Shown here: positions 18,321-28,517 of the stretch, piece after piece
Numbering within the stretch: the first letter of the stretch is position 1
Layout of the letters: each line of letters begins with the position of its first letter
Source: CAWARU01 sp963784575
Lineage (GTDB): Bacteria; Pseudomonadota; Gammaproteobacteria; UBA6186; Azoamicaceae
Assembly (NCBI GenBank): GCA_963784575.1
Contig: CAWARU010000001.1
Location: 3,472,001 to 3,536,000 of the forward strand
Length of the DNA: 64,000 bases
Reading direction: 5' to 3'
Position numbers and translations under genes: made by a program
The notes under the pieces: generated by a model
The model's database searches: none
Seen by the model: the letters and a program-made list of their open reading frames with translations, nothing else
Told to the model about the DNA's origin: nothing

Positions 18321-19850
18321 ATGTCTAAGCAGTATAAAAATATAATGAGCCTTTTGGCTACAGGAGCACTGGCTAGCGTATGTAGTTCTGTTTCAGCGTC
18401 TGGTTTCGCGTTACTAGAAGCGGCCGCCGCAGATATGGGAACTGCCTATTCAGGTACAGCAGCAAGAGCAGAGGATGCCAGTACTGGTTATTGGAATCCA
18501 GCAGGTTTGGTACGGTTACCAGAAGAACAAGCTGTCTTTTCAGCAATTCTAGTAATTCCTCAGGCAAAGTTGAAAGCAACGAATGCAACCCCAACGGTTA
18601 TTCCGCCGGCTGTGACAGTTCCAGGAGGAGCATTAATACCAGGAGGAGGAACAACAGCAGTACCAGGAGGAGGAGCAATAGCAGGTGGTGGAGCGGCAGT
18701 AGCAAATCCATTAGCACTTCGCTTAGCGGCGATTCGTCCTGCTCTCACAGTCCTGGGATCCGCCAATCCTAACATTGCGCCAGGCACTGCAACCTCTCGA
18801 CCTGTTGCCGCAGTACCAGGTTTGCACTACGCAACGCATATTTCTGATTGCGTGGTTTTTGGTCTTAATGTGACCCTTCCTTTCGGATTAAAAACAAAAT
18901 ATAAACACGATAATGACGTCGCACGCTACATGTCTACCCGATCAGAATTACGTTCTGTCGATATCAGTCCTAGCATTGGTTTTGGTTTAGGTACCGGTTT
19001 TTCTCTGGGATTTGGTGTTGATTTCTATCATACCTTTGCAAGATTAGACACTGCTGTTGGTATCGGAAATAATTCCAATCCTTCAGCTGGTTTGGGTGAC
19101 GGATTATTTGAAAACACTGTTAGCCGATGGTCGGTTGGCGGACATGCCGGCGCTCTTTGGGAAATTACCGATTGCACTCGTATTGGTGCAGCTTATCACT
19201 CAGGCTTTAGAGTGAAAGGTAAAGGTCAATCCACGTTTACACCAGGTCCTTCATTAACCACACTTGCCGCGTTTTCCAATGCTGCTGCTGGTTTAATTCC
19301 TGGAGTTACGCCTGTAGCACTTCCTCCTGCACAACAGGGTGTCCGTGCTAATATTCATTTGCCATCTACCGCAGTCTTAAGCTTTTATACCGACATCACT
19401 GAATGTTGGGCAGTCTTGGCTGATGCACAGTGGACGCAATGGAGAAAATTCAAAAATCTTGTAGCTCGTTATGATGACGGCTCAACATTAACTCAGAATT
19501 TTAATTTCAAAGATACCTGGCGCTTTGCTCTGGGGACTACTTTAGCATTCGATGAATGTTGGTTAGGCCGGTTCGGTGTTGCTTGGGATAGATCACCTGT
19601 TAGAAAAGCCACAGAACGCACTACACACGTACCTGATTCCGATCGTACTTGGGTAGCTACCGGATTGCGTTATCAGTTTACCCCTTGCTTGGCAATGGAC
19701 TTGAGCTATGCGCATATCTTCTTTAGAAATGCTCATATCAATCAAGGTGCACCTGTCTGGACTGAATTCACACTACAGAATTCAATCAAAGGAAGATATA
19801 AATCCCATGCTGATCTAGTTGGTATTCAATTTACCTGGGATATTGCATAA
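18321..19850 (+). CDS. fadL: Long-chain fatty acid outer-membrane transporter FadL
   Basis: Outer-membrane beta-barrel that takes up long-chain fatty acids. Signal peptide about 26 residues (cleavage after SVSA), then the hallmark FadL N-terminus GFALLEAAAADMGTAYSGTAARAEDASTGYWNPAGL (asymmetric hatch with the NPAGL motif). The barrel then alternates hydrophobic strands to a C-terminal DLVGIQFTWDIA. Odd feature: a Pro/Gly/Val-rich low-complexity insert at about 90-135 (repeats such as PGGGA and GGGT), probably in an external loop. It completes the uptake-to-oxidation pathway with the upstream fad genes. Confidence 0.92.
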   Translation: MSKQYKNIMSLLATGALASVCSSVSASGFALLEAAAADMGTAYSGTAARAEDASTGYWNPAGLVRLPEEQAVFSAILVIPQAKLKATNATPTVIPPAVTVPGGALIPGGGTTAVPGGGAIAGGGAAVANPLALRLAAIRPALTVLGSANPNIAPGTATSRPVAAVPGLHYATHISDCVVFGLNVTLPFGLKTKYKHDNDVARYMSTRSELRSVDISPSIGFGLGTGFSLGFGVDFYHTFARLDTAVGIGNNSNPSAGLGDGLFENTVSRWSVGGHAGALWEITDCTRIGAAYHSGFRVKGKGQSTFTPGPSLTTLAAFSNAAAGLIPGVTPVALPPAQQGVRANIHLPSTAVLSFYTDITECWAVLADAQWTQWRKFKNLVARYDDGSTLTQNFNFKDTWRFALGTTLAFDECWLGRFGVAWDRSPVRKATERTTHVPDSDRTWVATGLRYQFTPCLAMDLSYAHIFFRNAHINQGAPVWTEFTLQNSIKGRYKSHADLVGIQFTWDIA

Positions 19851-19875
19851 TCTTGTCGGAAGAAAAAAGGTCTGA

Positions 19876-19907
19876 ATTATGGTCACAACTAATCTTGTGA
19901 CCATAAT
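19876..19907. promoter_or_regulatory. Perfect 13-base inverted repeat between fadL and the TetR gene
   Basis: Arms ATTATGGTCACAA (19876-19888) and TTGTGACCATAAT (19895-19907), six-base loop. A second small palindrome, GGGGA-TTC-TCCCC, sits at 19918-19930 just before the regulator gene. There is no U-run, so it is a weak terminator candidate. It could be the operator of the adjacent TetR protein. Confidence 0.5.
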
Positions 19908-19957
19908 GACAGGAAGTGGGGATTCTCCCCTTAACTTTAACAATGGATTAATATACT

Positions 19958-20548
19958 ATGCCACGCAAAACTGACAAACGTGTTCGACTCATTGAAGCAG
20001 CTAAAGTGCTGATTCATCAACAGGGTTTTAACTTAACGACATTGGCTGACATCGCTCAAGAAGCAGATGTTCCTTTAGGAAATGTCTACTATTACTTCAA
20101 AACCAAAGAGGCCATTGGTGAAGCGGTTATCGAGAAACGTTCTGCTGAAATCGCTGAGTTTCTGGCCAAATTGGATGAAAATCTCGATCCTAGAACCAGA
20201 CTTCTTTCTTACCTGCAATCTTCTTGCGAAGATCTGGAATTGATCGCCCGTTATGGTTGCCCAATTGGTGGTCTGTGCCAGGAACTTGGTAAGCAAGGGG
20301 GTTCATTGGCGGATCAAGCAGCTAAGTTACTACATGATTTATTAATGTGGTGTGAAACGCAATTCCGTTCTATGGGGTTGGGTGATAAGTCTGCAGATTA
20401 TGCGCTGAATTTGATTTCGGGGATACAGGGCATGCAGCTCTTAACGCATACCTTTAAAGATCCTAAGTTTGCGACAAGGCAGGCTAAAAGTTTGCAGGAG
20501 TGGCTTGAAAAGCTGCCTGCGACCAAGAAGGCCACTGAAGCAGCTTGA
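19958..20548 (+). CDS. TetR-family transcriptional regulator
   Basis: 196 residues. N-terminal TetR helix-turn-helix (about 7-55: RVRLIEAAKVLIHQQG, TTLADIAQEADVPLGNVYYYFKTKEAIGEAV), then an all-helical ligand domain with GCPIGGLCQELG, as in TetR regulators of the AcuR/YcdC-like group. Its position directly after fadL and the fad block suggests that it senses acyl-CoA or a fatty acid and controls these genes (inference). The inverted repeat upstream is a candidate binding site. Confidence 0.88.
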   Translation: MPRKTDKRVRLIEAAKVLIHQQGFNLTTLADIAQEADVPLGNVYYYFKTKEAIGEAVIEKRSAEIAEFLAKLDENLDPRTRLLSYLQSSCEDLELIARYGCPIGGLCQELGKQGGSLADQAAKLLHDLLMWCETQFRSMGLGDKSADYALNLISGIQGMQLLTHTFKDPKFATRQAKSLQEWLEKLPATKKATEAA

Positions 20549-20582
20549 GATTAGATCGACAACTCCGGATATTTTCTACTAT

Positions 20583-20680
20583 GCTGGCCGAACTTCAACG
20601 ATTGACTGTGTTCCGCTGCTCATTTATTCCAACATAAACTGCGCTGCGGTACTCGTCAATCGGTTGAATTTCGGCTCAGC
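20583..20680. repeat. Large imperfect palindrome (REP-like) after the TetR gene
   Basis: Left arm 20583-20606 (GCTGGCCGAACTTCAACG...) pairs with right arm 20655-20680 with only a few mismatches; inner segments with CCGCTG/GCGCTGCGG add a second partial stem. It lies between convergent genes and may terminate both. Confidence 0.6.
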
Positions 20681-20737
20681 CTAGCGAAAATCTCCTTTCG
20701 CATTGCCAGAGGCTTTTAGTCGAAATTGCAGGCTAAT

Positions 20738-22348
20738 TCACTCAAACTTTCTTTTGCCTCGATCTTTTTCGTCTGCGTTTTCAACTGTGCTTTCAACTGC
20801 AGCTTCAACTGGCACTTTTGCTCCAGCCTTAAGCAAAAGATCATAAGCTTCGTCTCGGTGTTTGTCCTTGGCAATCATTATAGCAGTGTTCCCGTCAGGA
20901 TCCGCTTGATTAATATCAAGGTCTTTTACTATTTCTATCAGTTTCTCAATTACTTCGGTTCTTCCAGCTGCTGCAGCGCGTCGAAGTGCCACTTCTGGCT
21001 CTGGAAGAATATTGTTATCTTCAGACCTCATGCAGGCATTTAAGATAAGGGTTAGTAGAGAAAGATCAAGAACATATCTCATTGCAAGACTTGGCGTCAA
21101 ATCTCCGTTTTTGCTAGAGATTTGCGCGGTGCTACTCTGAGGACCTGATTTTTTAATGCTAACAGGTTTTTGGAAAGGTAATACATATTCTAGAATGGGA
21201 AATCTTAAATTCTCGTCGTATATTCCGCTCGCATGTAAGGTTTGTAAATAACTTTCTGTTTTAAAACCTGGTTTTTCAAAATTCTTATCCAAATCTCTTA
21301 AGCCCAGTAAAAATGTAAGAGCAGCAGGTCTTTCTTTTTCACGAATTTGAGTACTCAACTTATTGTATGTGAGTTTTTGAGAGATCCAATCAAGATAATT
21401 TTTACTCATTTTTTTGTTTGAAAAGTGCAAGTAAGTCAATGTGCTATTTTGCTGCAATGCTCTACCCATAGCTTTACAACCCGCATCAGTCGCATAATGA
21501 TCATAAAGAGACAGAGATCTCAAGCTTTGATTGGTTTTAAGCGCCTCTGCAAGCGCTGTTATTCCAATATCGCCTATCTTATTATTAGTTAAATTAACAC
21601 GCTGAAGACTTTGGTTTATTTTTAAAGCGTTGCCGAGAGCAATTGCTCCAATGGGACCAATGTGACACTGTTCAAAACTGATATCACTAAGAGTCGTATT
21701 GGTTTTAATGACTTCACTTAAGTATTCAAGACCGTGATCAGAGATCGGATTTTGTCCCATGGAGATCTCTTTTAGTGTTTTATTAAAACGGAGAGCTTCG
21801 AATAAGGCCCGAGCGCCCAGTCCAGTTATTTGACCTTGAAAAATTGTCAAGGATTTCAAACCAGTATTGGCTTTGAGACCAGGGGCCAGCGCCATTGCAG
21901 TTAAATCACTCAATTGACAGCTTGAAAACTCTAGTCTTTCCAAAGTAGAATTTGCTCGAAACGCATCACTAAATGCTTCAGCTGCACTTGCATCTATTTT
22001 AAAATAATAAAATGTTACGTGTTTCAAGTTTTTATTATGTTTTAAGGCAAGCCCCAAAGCTTTAGTACCGGATTCTGTTACCCCATCGAAACGATCCTCA
22101 CCATGACCACGCATCTCTACACTAAAACTTGCTTTTACTATACTGGTATTACTTTTGAGAGCTTCTGCAATAGCGATACACGCTGAATCGTCTGCAAGTC
22201 CATCTATCCATACGCCATTATCACCTCCTAGTCCTAGCGATTTTGGCGGGGCACTCTCGGCTATAAGCTTCACAAGATCTTCAAATGCTTGTTTTCTTCG
22301 CAGTTCATAAGAATTTGTCTCAGCTGCAACATCGGCAGGATTTCTCAT
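20738..22348 (-). CDS. Leucine-rich-repeat plus ankyrin protein (536 aa)
   Basis: Ribonuclease-inhibitor-type LRRs of about 28 residues run from about residue 50 to 330; the core consensus is N-x-S/T-L-x-x-L-x-x-x-N-x-I-G-D-x-G-x-x-A-L-A-E-A-L. A linker follows, then a short ankyrin segment at about 450-510 (ALRRAAAAGRTEVIEKLIE; NQADPDGNTAIMIAKDKHRDEAYDLLLKAGAKV). It ends in a Lys/Arg-rich tail (DRGKRKFE). No signal peptide. A clear ribosome site (TAGGAGAT) precedes the ATG. The 1014-residue ankyrin gene ends 59 bases upstream on the same strand, so they may be co-transcribed. Eukaryote-like repeats suggest a secreted effector that binds host proteins (inference). Confidence 0.88.
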   Translation of the reverse strand: MRNPADVAAETNSYELRRKQAFEDLVKLIAESAPPKSLGLGGDNGVWIDGLADDSACIAIAEALKSNTSIVKASFSVEMRGHGEDRFDGVTESGTKALGLALKHNKNLKHVTFYYFKIDASAAEAFSDAFRANSTLERLEFSSCQLSDLTAMALAPGLKANTGLKSLTIFQGQITGLGARALFEALRFNKTLKEISMGQNPISDHGLEYLSEVIKTNTTLSDISFEQCHIGPIGAIALGNALKINQSLQRVNLTNNKIGDIGITALAEALKTNQSLRSLSLYDHYATDAGCKAMGRALQQNSTLTYLHFSNKKMSKNYLDWISQKLTYNKLSTQIREKERPAALTFLLGLRDLDKNFEKPGFKTESYLQTLHASGIYDENLRFPILEYVLPFQKPVSIKKSGPQSSTAQISSKNGDLTPSLAMRYVLDLSLLTLILNACMRSEDNNILPEPEVALRRAAAAGRTEVIEKLIEIVKDLDINQADPDGNTAIMIAKDKHRDEAYDLLLKAGAKVPVEAAVESTVENADEKDRGKRKFE

Positions 22349-22407
22349 AATTTATCTCCTAAACTTTAATTGACTCAAATTTATTCAAACTTTCGTCTTC
22401 AGCGTTT

Positions 22408-25400
22408 TTAGAGTTTGATTTTATCTCCTACTTCAGTAGGTTTATCTGCAACAATAAGACTTGAAGGTCGTGCCTGCAAGTTCAGATCACCTAGACAGAA
22501 ATATTGAATATGCTCCGCCATCACTTTAATTACTAGATCCTGAATTTTTTCCTGATCCATTTTCAAGATACCAGAAGCCTTCTCGAGCTCACCTTTTCGG
22601 TTTTCAAAAATTGCTTTTTTCGCCTGATTCAGCACTTCAAATGAGCTCTTCTTTAGGTTAACTGCTCGATCTTGCGGGGACAATGATACGGCTTCAGGGG
22701 AAGCAGAGGATGAGGAAGCAGAGGATTTTGAAATGGCTTCTTCAATCTGCTGAACATAAGGCTGTAAGAAGCTAGGTTTAAAGCAAAAATCAATCAAAGG
22801 ATAGATTTTCAGGAGCTTGGTACTGTCAGAATTGGGATTCGCATGCTCTGCAAATTGCAGTGGAGTATTTCCTTTGTCATTTTTTGCATTCAATTCGACG
22901 CCGTTTTCTATCAAGTAAGGAATGATCCCAACTTTGTCTGCTTTTGCCGCGAAGTGCAAGCAAGTGAGTCCGGTTTTTGTCTTAACAAGAATATTTGCCT
23001 GAGATCTGATTAAGAACACTATTGCGGCCATGCCTCCAAACCCAAAAGCGCCAAAAATGGGCGTCGTGCCGGCTTGAGGTTCTACAGCATTCACATCTGC
23101 CTTATTTTCTATCAGAAGAGACATGAGCGGAACTAAAGAATCATCGCGCGCAGCCATATGAAGCACTGTCATTCCATTAGCGGATTTTGCAGTGACATCG
23201 GCTTTGGCCTGGGTCAACAATCGAGCAGTTTCCCATTGTTTTCGGCCAAAGGCATATAGCATAGGATTTGTTTTGGACGTGTCGCGACACTCAAGATCTG
23301 CCTTCTTATCTATTAGCAGTGAAACAATTGAAGTCAACCCTCTTTCAGCAGCATGATGCAGAAGTGTTTTGGCATTTTTGTCTTTGGTATTAATAAAGGT
23401 ATCGGGTACACCTTTAATAATAGCGCTTATCTCCTCAACTTCTGACTGGTCTTTTTCAGCGACTTTTAACATACGTTCGTTTAAAGCTTGTATCGCCATT
23501 TGAAGTTCTTTTGGACCTAAAACCTTTTTCGTGACTGCTGTTGTCTTTTCAAGTGCTACATGCGCTTTTATAGTGTCTTCTGGAACGACATTTGCTACTG
23601 CAGTCAAAGCACGTTCATCAGTCTCAGAAACAGAGAGAGAAACAGAAACCCAAGGAGAAGAAGCTTTTCCTGCTTCCTTTTTAGGGTTAGATGCTATTTT
23701 TTTAAGTGGATCCGGTTTCTTGACGAGGAGTTCATCCTCCTTGTCTGCAGCATTCATATCAGCACCCAATTCTATCAAGCGCTCTACAGCTTGATATTGC
23801 TGTTTTGCTACAGCCAGCATGAGGGGAGTATTTCCTTCAAAATCTCTTGCTTCTATGTGAGCACATCCATCAACGAGGACTGAAATAATTGAGCAAAGTC
23901 CTCTTTCAGCGGCGTAATGCAACGGAGTTCTGCCGTACTCGTCAGGGATATTGAGATCCGGTGTCAGTTTAATCGCTGCTTCCAGAACAGCCATATTGAC
24001 TTGTTCAGATTCTTTGATACTTTTAATATCGTTATTTATCGATCGTATGGCTTCGATCTCTTGTGCATCTGATAATTTTACTCTAGGTACTACAGGTACA
24101 GCTCTTAATTGTTCTGCCTGAGAGGCTTCTTGTGCTCTTTTCACCAATTCCAATTCTGTCTGTTGCTGCTGTTGCTCAATCATTTGCAATATCTGCTGTT
24201 GTTCAGCCATTAGTTTCAGATCTTGCAATGATTCGCCTTCGCCTTCTGTACCTTTTTGTGCCTGTTGCAGCTGCTGTAGAGCTGCATTTAATTCAACTAC
24301 TTCAAATTCATCTATTGGTTCATTGCTTCGAGGCGACAGGCGTTCAATTTCGCTTAATAGAGTGACAGTTTTGGATTTGGATCCTAACTCGTCAAGATCC
24401 CTCTTGAATTTCACGAGGCGCCTGATAATCGCAAACACAGCAAAATGAAAAAGTGTGATTTCTTTCGATTTAGGAGGATTGAGTTTTGCACCTGCTTCAA
24501 TTAATAACCTTGAGGTATTCCAATTTTTTTGATAGCAGGCAAGCATCAAGGGACTTCCGCCCACACTATCTTCTATATCCAATGCTATGCCTGCCGCTAT
24601 CAAACAAGAAACAATGGGATCAAAACCGCGTCCTGCAGCCCAATGTAATGCAGTTCTGCCATTTTTATCCAGTTGGTTCACATCCGGCATATTTTTGATG
24701 AATATTTTGATGGCTTCTATGCCTACTTCATTTTCTTCGTCTATAGTTTTGATCATGTGAATTAATAAAGCGAGATGAACATCAGGTTTTAGTACGGTGC
24801 CTGCTTCTGCCAACAATTTAAGAGCATTCCAACTGTTTGACAAATAAGCGGCCTCCAAAGGAGTTGCATTCACGTGGTCTTGAATATCAAGTCTCGCGCC
24901 GCGTTCTATTAGGAAAGCAACGATTTCCTCCAAGTCACCTGCAGCCGCCACATGTAATGCAGTTCTTTTATTAAAATCCTGAACGTTAATATCTGGCAGA
25001 ACATTCAGCAGTTCTTTGAGGGTTGCAACTGGGGCTTTTTTATCTCGGAGCTGTGCTGCTCCCACGATCATCGCATGTGAGACAGGATGAATCTCGCTAG
25101 GGGGCGTCAGAGATGCACCATTTAACAGCAGCAATTTAGCAGTACTCCAGTTTCTGGTCATGATGGCGACCATTAAAGGGGTAGATTTTAGATTGCCACC
25201 GCCTTCAATTTCTAGATTGGCACCCATTTCGACCAAGAGAGGAACTAATGAATCTAGGCCATGTGCAGCCACCCAGTGCAATACGGTTGCGCCAGTATGA
25301 TTGCGTACGTTAACATCAGGCAATTTTTGGATGAAATCCTTGATGGCTTCCACACCACTCACATTGTCTTTGTTTACTGTTTTTATCATATCTATGACTA

Positions 25401-25452
25401 GAGCAAGAGTTTGATCAATTTCTGATACTTGAAGGTTATGTGCAGGGACCAT
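22408..25452 (-). CDS. Large ankyrin-repeat protein (1014 aa)
   Basis: Start ATG at 25452 with an AGGAG ribosome site. Three ankyrin blocks are visible. The first (about 30-330) has an internal duplication: IDMIKTVNKDNVSGVEAIKDFI near residue 17 and a near copy at about 230. The second is at about 480-580 (GRTPLHYAAERGL; GNTPLMLAVAKQQYQAVERLIELGADMNAADKED). The third is at about 680-880 (TLLHHAAERGLTSIVSLLIDKKADLECRD; GLTCLHFAAKADKVGIIPYLIENG). Between the first two lies a Gln-rich coiled-coil stretch (about 385-450). The C-terminus (about 910-1014) is helical, unrecognised and Ser-rich at its start. No signal peptide or membrane segment. A likely host-directed effector by family habit, not shown by sequence. 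Confidence 0.9.
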   Translation of the reverse strand: MVPAHNLQVSEIDQTLALVIDMIKTVNKDNVSGVEAIKDFIQKLPDVNVRNHTGATVLHWVAAHGLDSLVPLLVEMGANLEIEGGGNLKSTPLMVAIMTRNWSTAKLLLLNGASLTPPSEIHPVSHAMIVGAAQLRDKKAPVATLKELLNVLPDINVQDFNKRTALHVAAAGDLEEIVAFLIERGARLDIQDHVNATPLEAAYLSNSWNALKLLAEAGTVLKPDVHLALLIHMIKTIDEENEVGIEAIKIFIKNMPDVNQLDKNGRTALHWAAGRGFDPIVSCLIAAGIALDIEDSVGGSPLMLACYQKNWNTSRLLIEAGAKLNPPKSKEITLFHFAVFAIIRRLVKFKRDLDELGSKSKTVTLLSEIERLSPRSNEPIDEFEVVELNAALQQLQQAQKGTEGEGESLQDLKLMAEQQQILQMIEQQQQQTELELVKRAQEASQAEQLRAVPVVPRVKLSDAQEIEAIRSINNDIKSIKESEQVNMAVLEAAIKLTPDLNIPDEYGRTPLHYAAERGLCSIISVLVDGCAHIEARDFEGNTPLMLAVAKQQYQAVERLIELGADMNAADKEDELLVKKPDPLKKIASNPKKEAGKASSPWVSVSLSVSETDERALTAVANVVPEDTIKAHVALEKTTAVTKKVLGPKELQMAIQALNERMLKVAEKDQSEVEEISAIIKGVPDTFINTKDKNAKTLLHHAAERGLTSIVSLLIDKKADLECRDTSKTNPMLYAFGRKQWETARLLTQAKADVTAKSANGMTVLHMAARDDSLVPLMSLLIENKADVNAVEPQAGTTPIFGAFGFGGMAAIVFLIRSQANILVKTKTGLTCLHFAAKADKVGIIPYLIENGVELNAKNDKGNTPLQFAEHANPNSDSTKLLKIYPLIDFCFKPSFLQPYVQQIEEAISKSSASSSSASPEAVSLSPQDRAVNLKKSSFEVLNQAKKAIFENRKGELEKASGILKMDQEKIQDLVIKVMAEHIQYFCLGDLNLQARPSSLIVADKPTEVGDKIKL

Positions 25453-25820
25453 TTTTGTTCTCCTAAGTTAATTAACTAAAATAATTTCGGATTAGGGGCT
25501 ATGATATATTGATGTATATTCTTATATAGGTTACTGAATTTATATTTCGGCATTTTATCATGCCTTTAATTATATTTCTAGGGTTTGTATACATCAGGGC
25601 AACTTGATGCTGATTTTAAGGCTGTCACTGTTGGTAAATTGTAAAAATAGTTATACAACTAAATATTTATTAAAAAGTATCCCTTTACATCTCCAGATAC
25701 ATCTCCAAATCTTCTTCTAGAAAAAATTTGTCTAAGACATTATAATGACAAAGCTTGAGCCCCTTTATGATAGGCATTAGAGAGGGCGAGAATTTTTTTA
25801 AATTTCGAGGCCAAATTGCT
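25453..25820. other. Intergenic region between the ankyrin gene and prfB
   Basis: About 370 A/T-rich bases separating divergent genes. No open gene is seen. TATAAT occurs at about 25740 but without a convincing -35. GAGG at 25807-25810 is the likely prfB ribosome site. Confidence 0.5.
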
Positions 25821-26925
25821 ATGTTTGAAACGAATCAAATCATCTCCACTCTAAAAGACCTCCGCGTCAGGGCAGATTTGCTCCGGGGGTATCTTTGACT
25901 ACGATAATAAATCAGAACGCCTAGCCGAAGTCACTGCAGAACTCGAAGATCCCAATATTTGGAGCAATCAAAGCCGCGCCCAGGCTCTCGGCCGAGAACG
26001 GGCTGAGCTCGAGAAAATCGTTAATACTGTCAAAGATTTGGAAGCAGGGCTCGATGATGCCGAACAATATTTGGAGCTTGCTATCACGGAAAGAGATAAA
26101 GAAGCTTTTGCAGAAGTCGAATATGAAGTTTCTCTCCTAAAGCAAATCATCGAAAAGCTTGAATTTCAAAAAATGTTTCCGGGAGAAATGGACTCTAACA
26201 ATGCTTTTATGGACATTCAAGCAGGTTCCGGCGGTACAGAAGCCCAAGATTGGGCTGAAATGCTGCTTCGGATGTATTTGAGATGGGGTGAGCGGCAGGG
26301 ATTTAAAACCAGTTTGGTCGAATGTTCCGCAGGGGAAGTCGCAGGCATAAAAAGCGCCACGATAGAATTTCAGGGCGAATATGCATATGGCTGGCTTCGT
26401 ACCGAAACTGGAGTACACCGTTTGGTTCGTAAATCTCCGTTTGATTCTGGCAATCGCCGCCATACTTCTTTTGCGGCAGTCTTTGTTTATCCGGAAGTTT
26501 CCGATGATATCAATATCGATATCAATCCTGCGGATTTACGCATCGACACCTATCGTGCGAGTGGTGCAGGCGGTCAGCATGTGAATCGAACCGATTCTGC
26601 GATACGAATCACGCATGAACCGACAGGCATTGTGGTACAGTGTCAAAGCGATCGTTCCCAGCATAAAAACCGTGCTGCTGCGATGAAACAATTGAAAGCA
26701 AAATTGTACGAACTAGAACGCAGCAAACGCGCTTCAGAGTTACAAGCATTGGAAGACAGCAAAGCAGATATTGAATGGGGTAGTCAAATTCGATCTTATG
26801 TCTTGGATCAGTCCAGAATCAAAGATCTGCGCACTGGTCATGAATCGAGCGACACTTCAGATGTTTTGGATGGCGGACGGAATCTAGATGAATTTATTGA
26901 AATGAGTTTGAAAGAAGGGCTATAA
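25821..26925 (+). CDS. prfB: Peptide chain release factor 2 (programmed +1 frameshift)
   Basis: Terminates translation at UGA and UAA. ATG at 25821 gives 25 codons ending in the in-frame TGA at 25896-25898; a +1 shift then resumes at GAC (25897) and the frame runs to 26925, giving about 367 residues (E. coli RF2: 365). Stop-recognition motif SPF is within RKSPFDSGN; the peptidyl-hydrolase motif GGQ is in GAGGQHVNRTDS. lysS follows 60 bases downstream, the usual gammaproteobacterial pairing. Confidence 0.95.
25881..25899 (+). promoter_or_regulatory. prfB programmed +1 frameshift site
   Basis: Canonical autoregulatory site: internal Shine-Dalgarno-like GGGGG followed by TAT CTT TGA C. Low RF2 favours slippage on CTT-T, so RF2 regulates its own synthesis. 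Confidence 0.95.
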
Positions 26926-26984
26926 AGGGTTATCAAGGGCTATCAATGTGCTATCAAAGAGCTATAGAAAAGCAAGGATTATAA

Positions 26985-28517
26985 ATGATGAATCAAACCG
27001 ATACCGATACTGATCAAAGTGGTGATCAACAAAGCAGAGAATTAGAGCAAAACGAACAAATAGCACAACGCAAGGCAAAATTAGCTGAAATTCGTGCCTT
27101 AAGAAATGCCTATCCCAATGATTTTCGCCCCGAACAGCTTGCGAAAGATCTCCACGACGAATATGGTGAAATCAGCGGTGAAGAGCTTGAAGCAAAACAT
27201 ATAGAAGTAAGCTTGGCCGGCAGGATGATGACGCGCCGGCTGATGGGGAAAGCGAGCTTTGTCACCATTCAAGATCGCTCAGGAAAAATGCAATTATATA
27301 TTAAGCAGGATGCTGTCAGTATCCCCGTGTACGAAGAATTTCATTCCTTTGATTTGGGCGATATTCTCGGTGTCGAAGGAAGTTTGTTCAAAACCAAAAC
27401 TGGCGAACTCTCTGTCAAAGTAGCAAAATTGCGGCTTTTAACCAAATCTCTTCGGCCTCTGCCAGACAAATGGCATGGTTTGGCTGATCAAGAAATGCGC
27501 TATCGCAGACGTTACGTCGATTTGATGGTGAATGAAGATGTGCGGAAGACCTTTGTGATCCGCTCTCTCGCTGTCCAAGCTATCAGAGAATTCCTGACAT
27601 CCGAGAAATTCTTGGAAGTAGAAACACCGATGATGCAGGTAATTCCGGGTGGTGCGACGGCGCGGCCCTTTATTACACACCACAATGCATTAGATATGAC
27701 TTTGTATTTGCGCGTAGCCCCTGAACTTTACCTAAAGCGCTTAGTCGTCGGCGGCTTTGAACGCGTTTTTGAAATCAACCGCAATTTCCGCAATGAAGGC
27801 TTATCGACCCGCCACAATCCTGAATTCACCATGCTGGAATTCTATCAATCCTATGCAGACTACATCGATTTTATGTATTTCACCGAGCGCTTGCTTCGAG
27901 CAGTCGTTGCAAAAGTTTTTGGTCGGTTGCAAATTCCCTATCAAGGCTATGAAATTGATTTTGAAAAGCCTTTCGAACATCTGAGCATTGAGGAAGCCAT
28001 TCTAAAATATAATTCCGATGTAAATGCTGCAGATCTCAAAGACAAACACCGTTTAGCTACTATATTAAAACAATTAAAAGTGCCTGTCGAAGAATCCTTT
28101 GGCTTAGGCAGATTGCAGCTCATGGTGTTTGAAGAAACGGTAGAAACGCAATTACTCCAACCTACTTTCATCACCCAATATCCGACTGAAGTATCGCCTC
28201 TTGCTCGGTGTAATGAAGCAAATCCAGACATTACCGATCGCGCTGAACTTTACATTGGCGGGCGTGAAGTGGCTAATCTATTCTCTGAGCTGAACGATCC
28301 TGAAGATCAGGCCAATCGCTTCCAAAAACAGGCTGCGAATAAGGCACAGGGTGATGAGGAAGCAATGCACTATGACGCTGATTACATCACTGCGCTGGAA
28401 TATGGCATGCCGCCCTGTGCTGGCTGCGGGATTGGCATAGATCGACTGGTGATGCTGCTTACTGATTCACCGTCAATACGCGACGTGCTTCTGTTCCCTC
28501 ACATGCGCCCTCTGTAG
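26985..28517 (+). CDS. lysS: Lysyl-tRNA synthetase (class II)
   Basis: Charges tRNA-Lys. N-terminal OB-fold (about 70-160: VSLAGRMMTRRLMGKASFVTIQD), class II motif 2 FEINRNFRNEGLSTRHNPEFTMLE (about 264-287), and motif 3 GCGIGIDRLVMLLTDS near the end. Length 510, against 505 in E. coli. The start has an AAGGA site; the first 25 residues are Asp/Gln-rich and variable. Its 3' end overlaps the convergent LRR gene by 19 bases. Confidence 0.96.
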   Translation: MMNQTDTDTDQSGDQQSRELEQNEQIAQRKAKLAEIRALRNAYPNDFRPEQLAKDLHDEYGEISGEELEAKHIEVSLAGRMMTRRLMGKASFVTIQDRSGKMQLYIKQDAVSIPVYEEFHSFDLGDILGVEGSLFKTKTGELSVKVAKLRLLTKSLRPLPDKWHGLADQEMRYRRRYVDLMVNEDVRKTFVIRSLAVQAIREFLTSEKFLEVETPMMQVIPGGATARPFITHHNALDMTLYLRVAPELYLKRLVVGGFERVFEINRNFRNEGLSTRHNPEFTMLEFYQSYADYIDFMYFTERLLRAVVAKVFGRLQIPYQGYEIDFEKPFEHLSIEEAILKYNSDVNAADLKDKHRLATILKQLKVPVEESFGLGRLQLMVFEETVETQLLQPTFITQYPTEVSPLARCNEANPDITDRAELYIGGREVANLFSELNDPEDQANRFQKQAANKAQGDEEAMHYDADYITALEYGMPPCAGCGIGIDRLVMLLTDSPSIRDVLLFPHMRPL

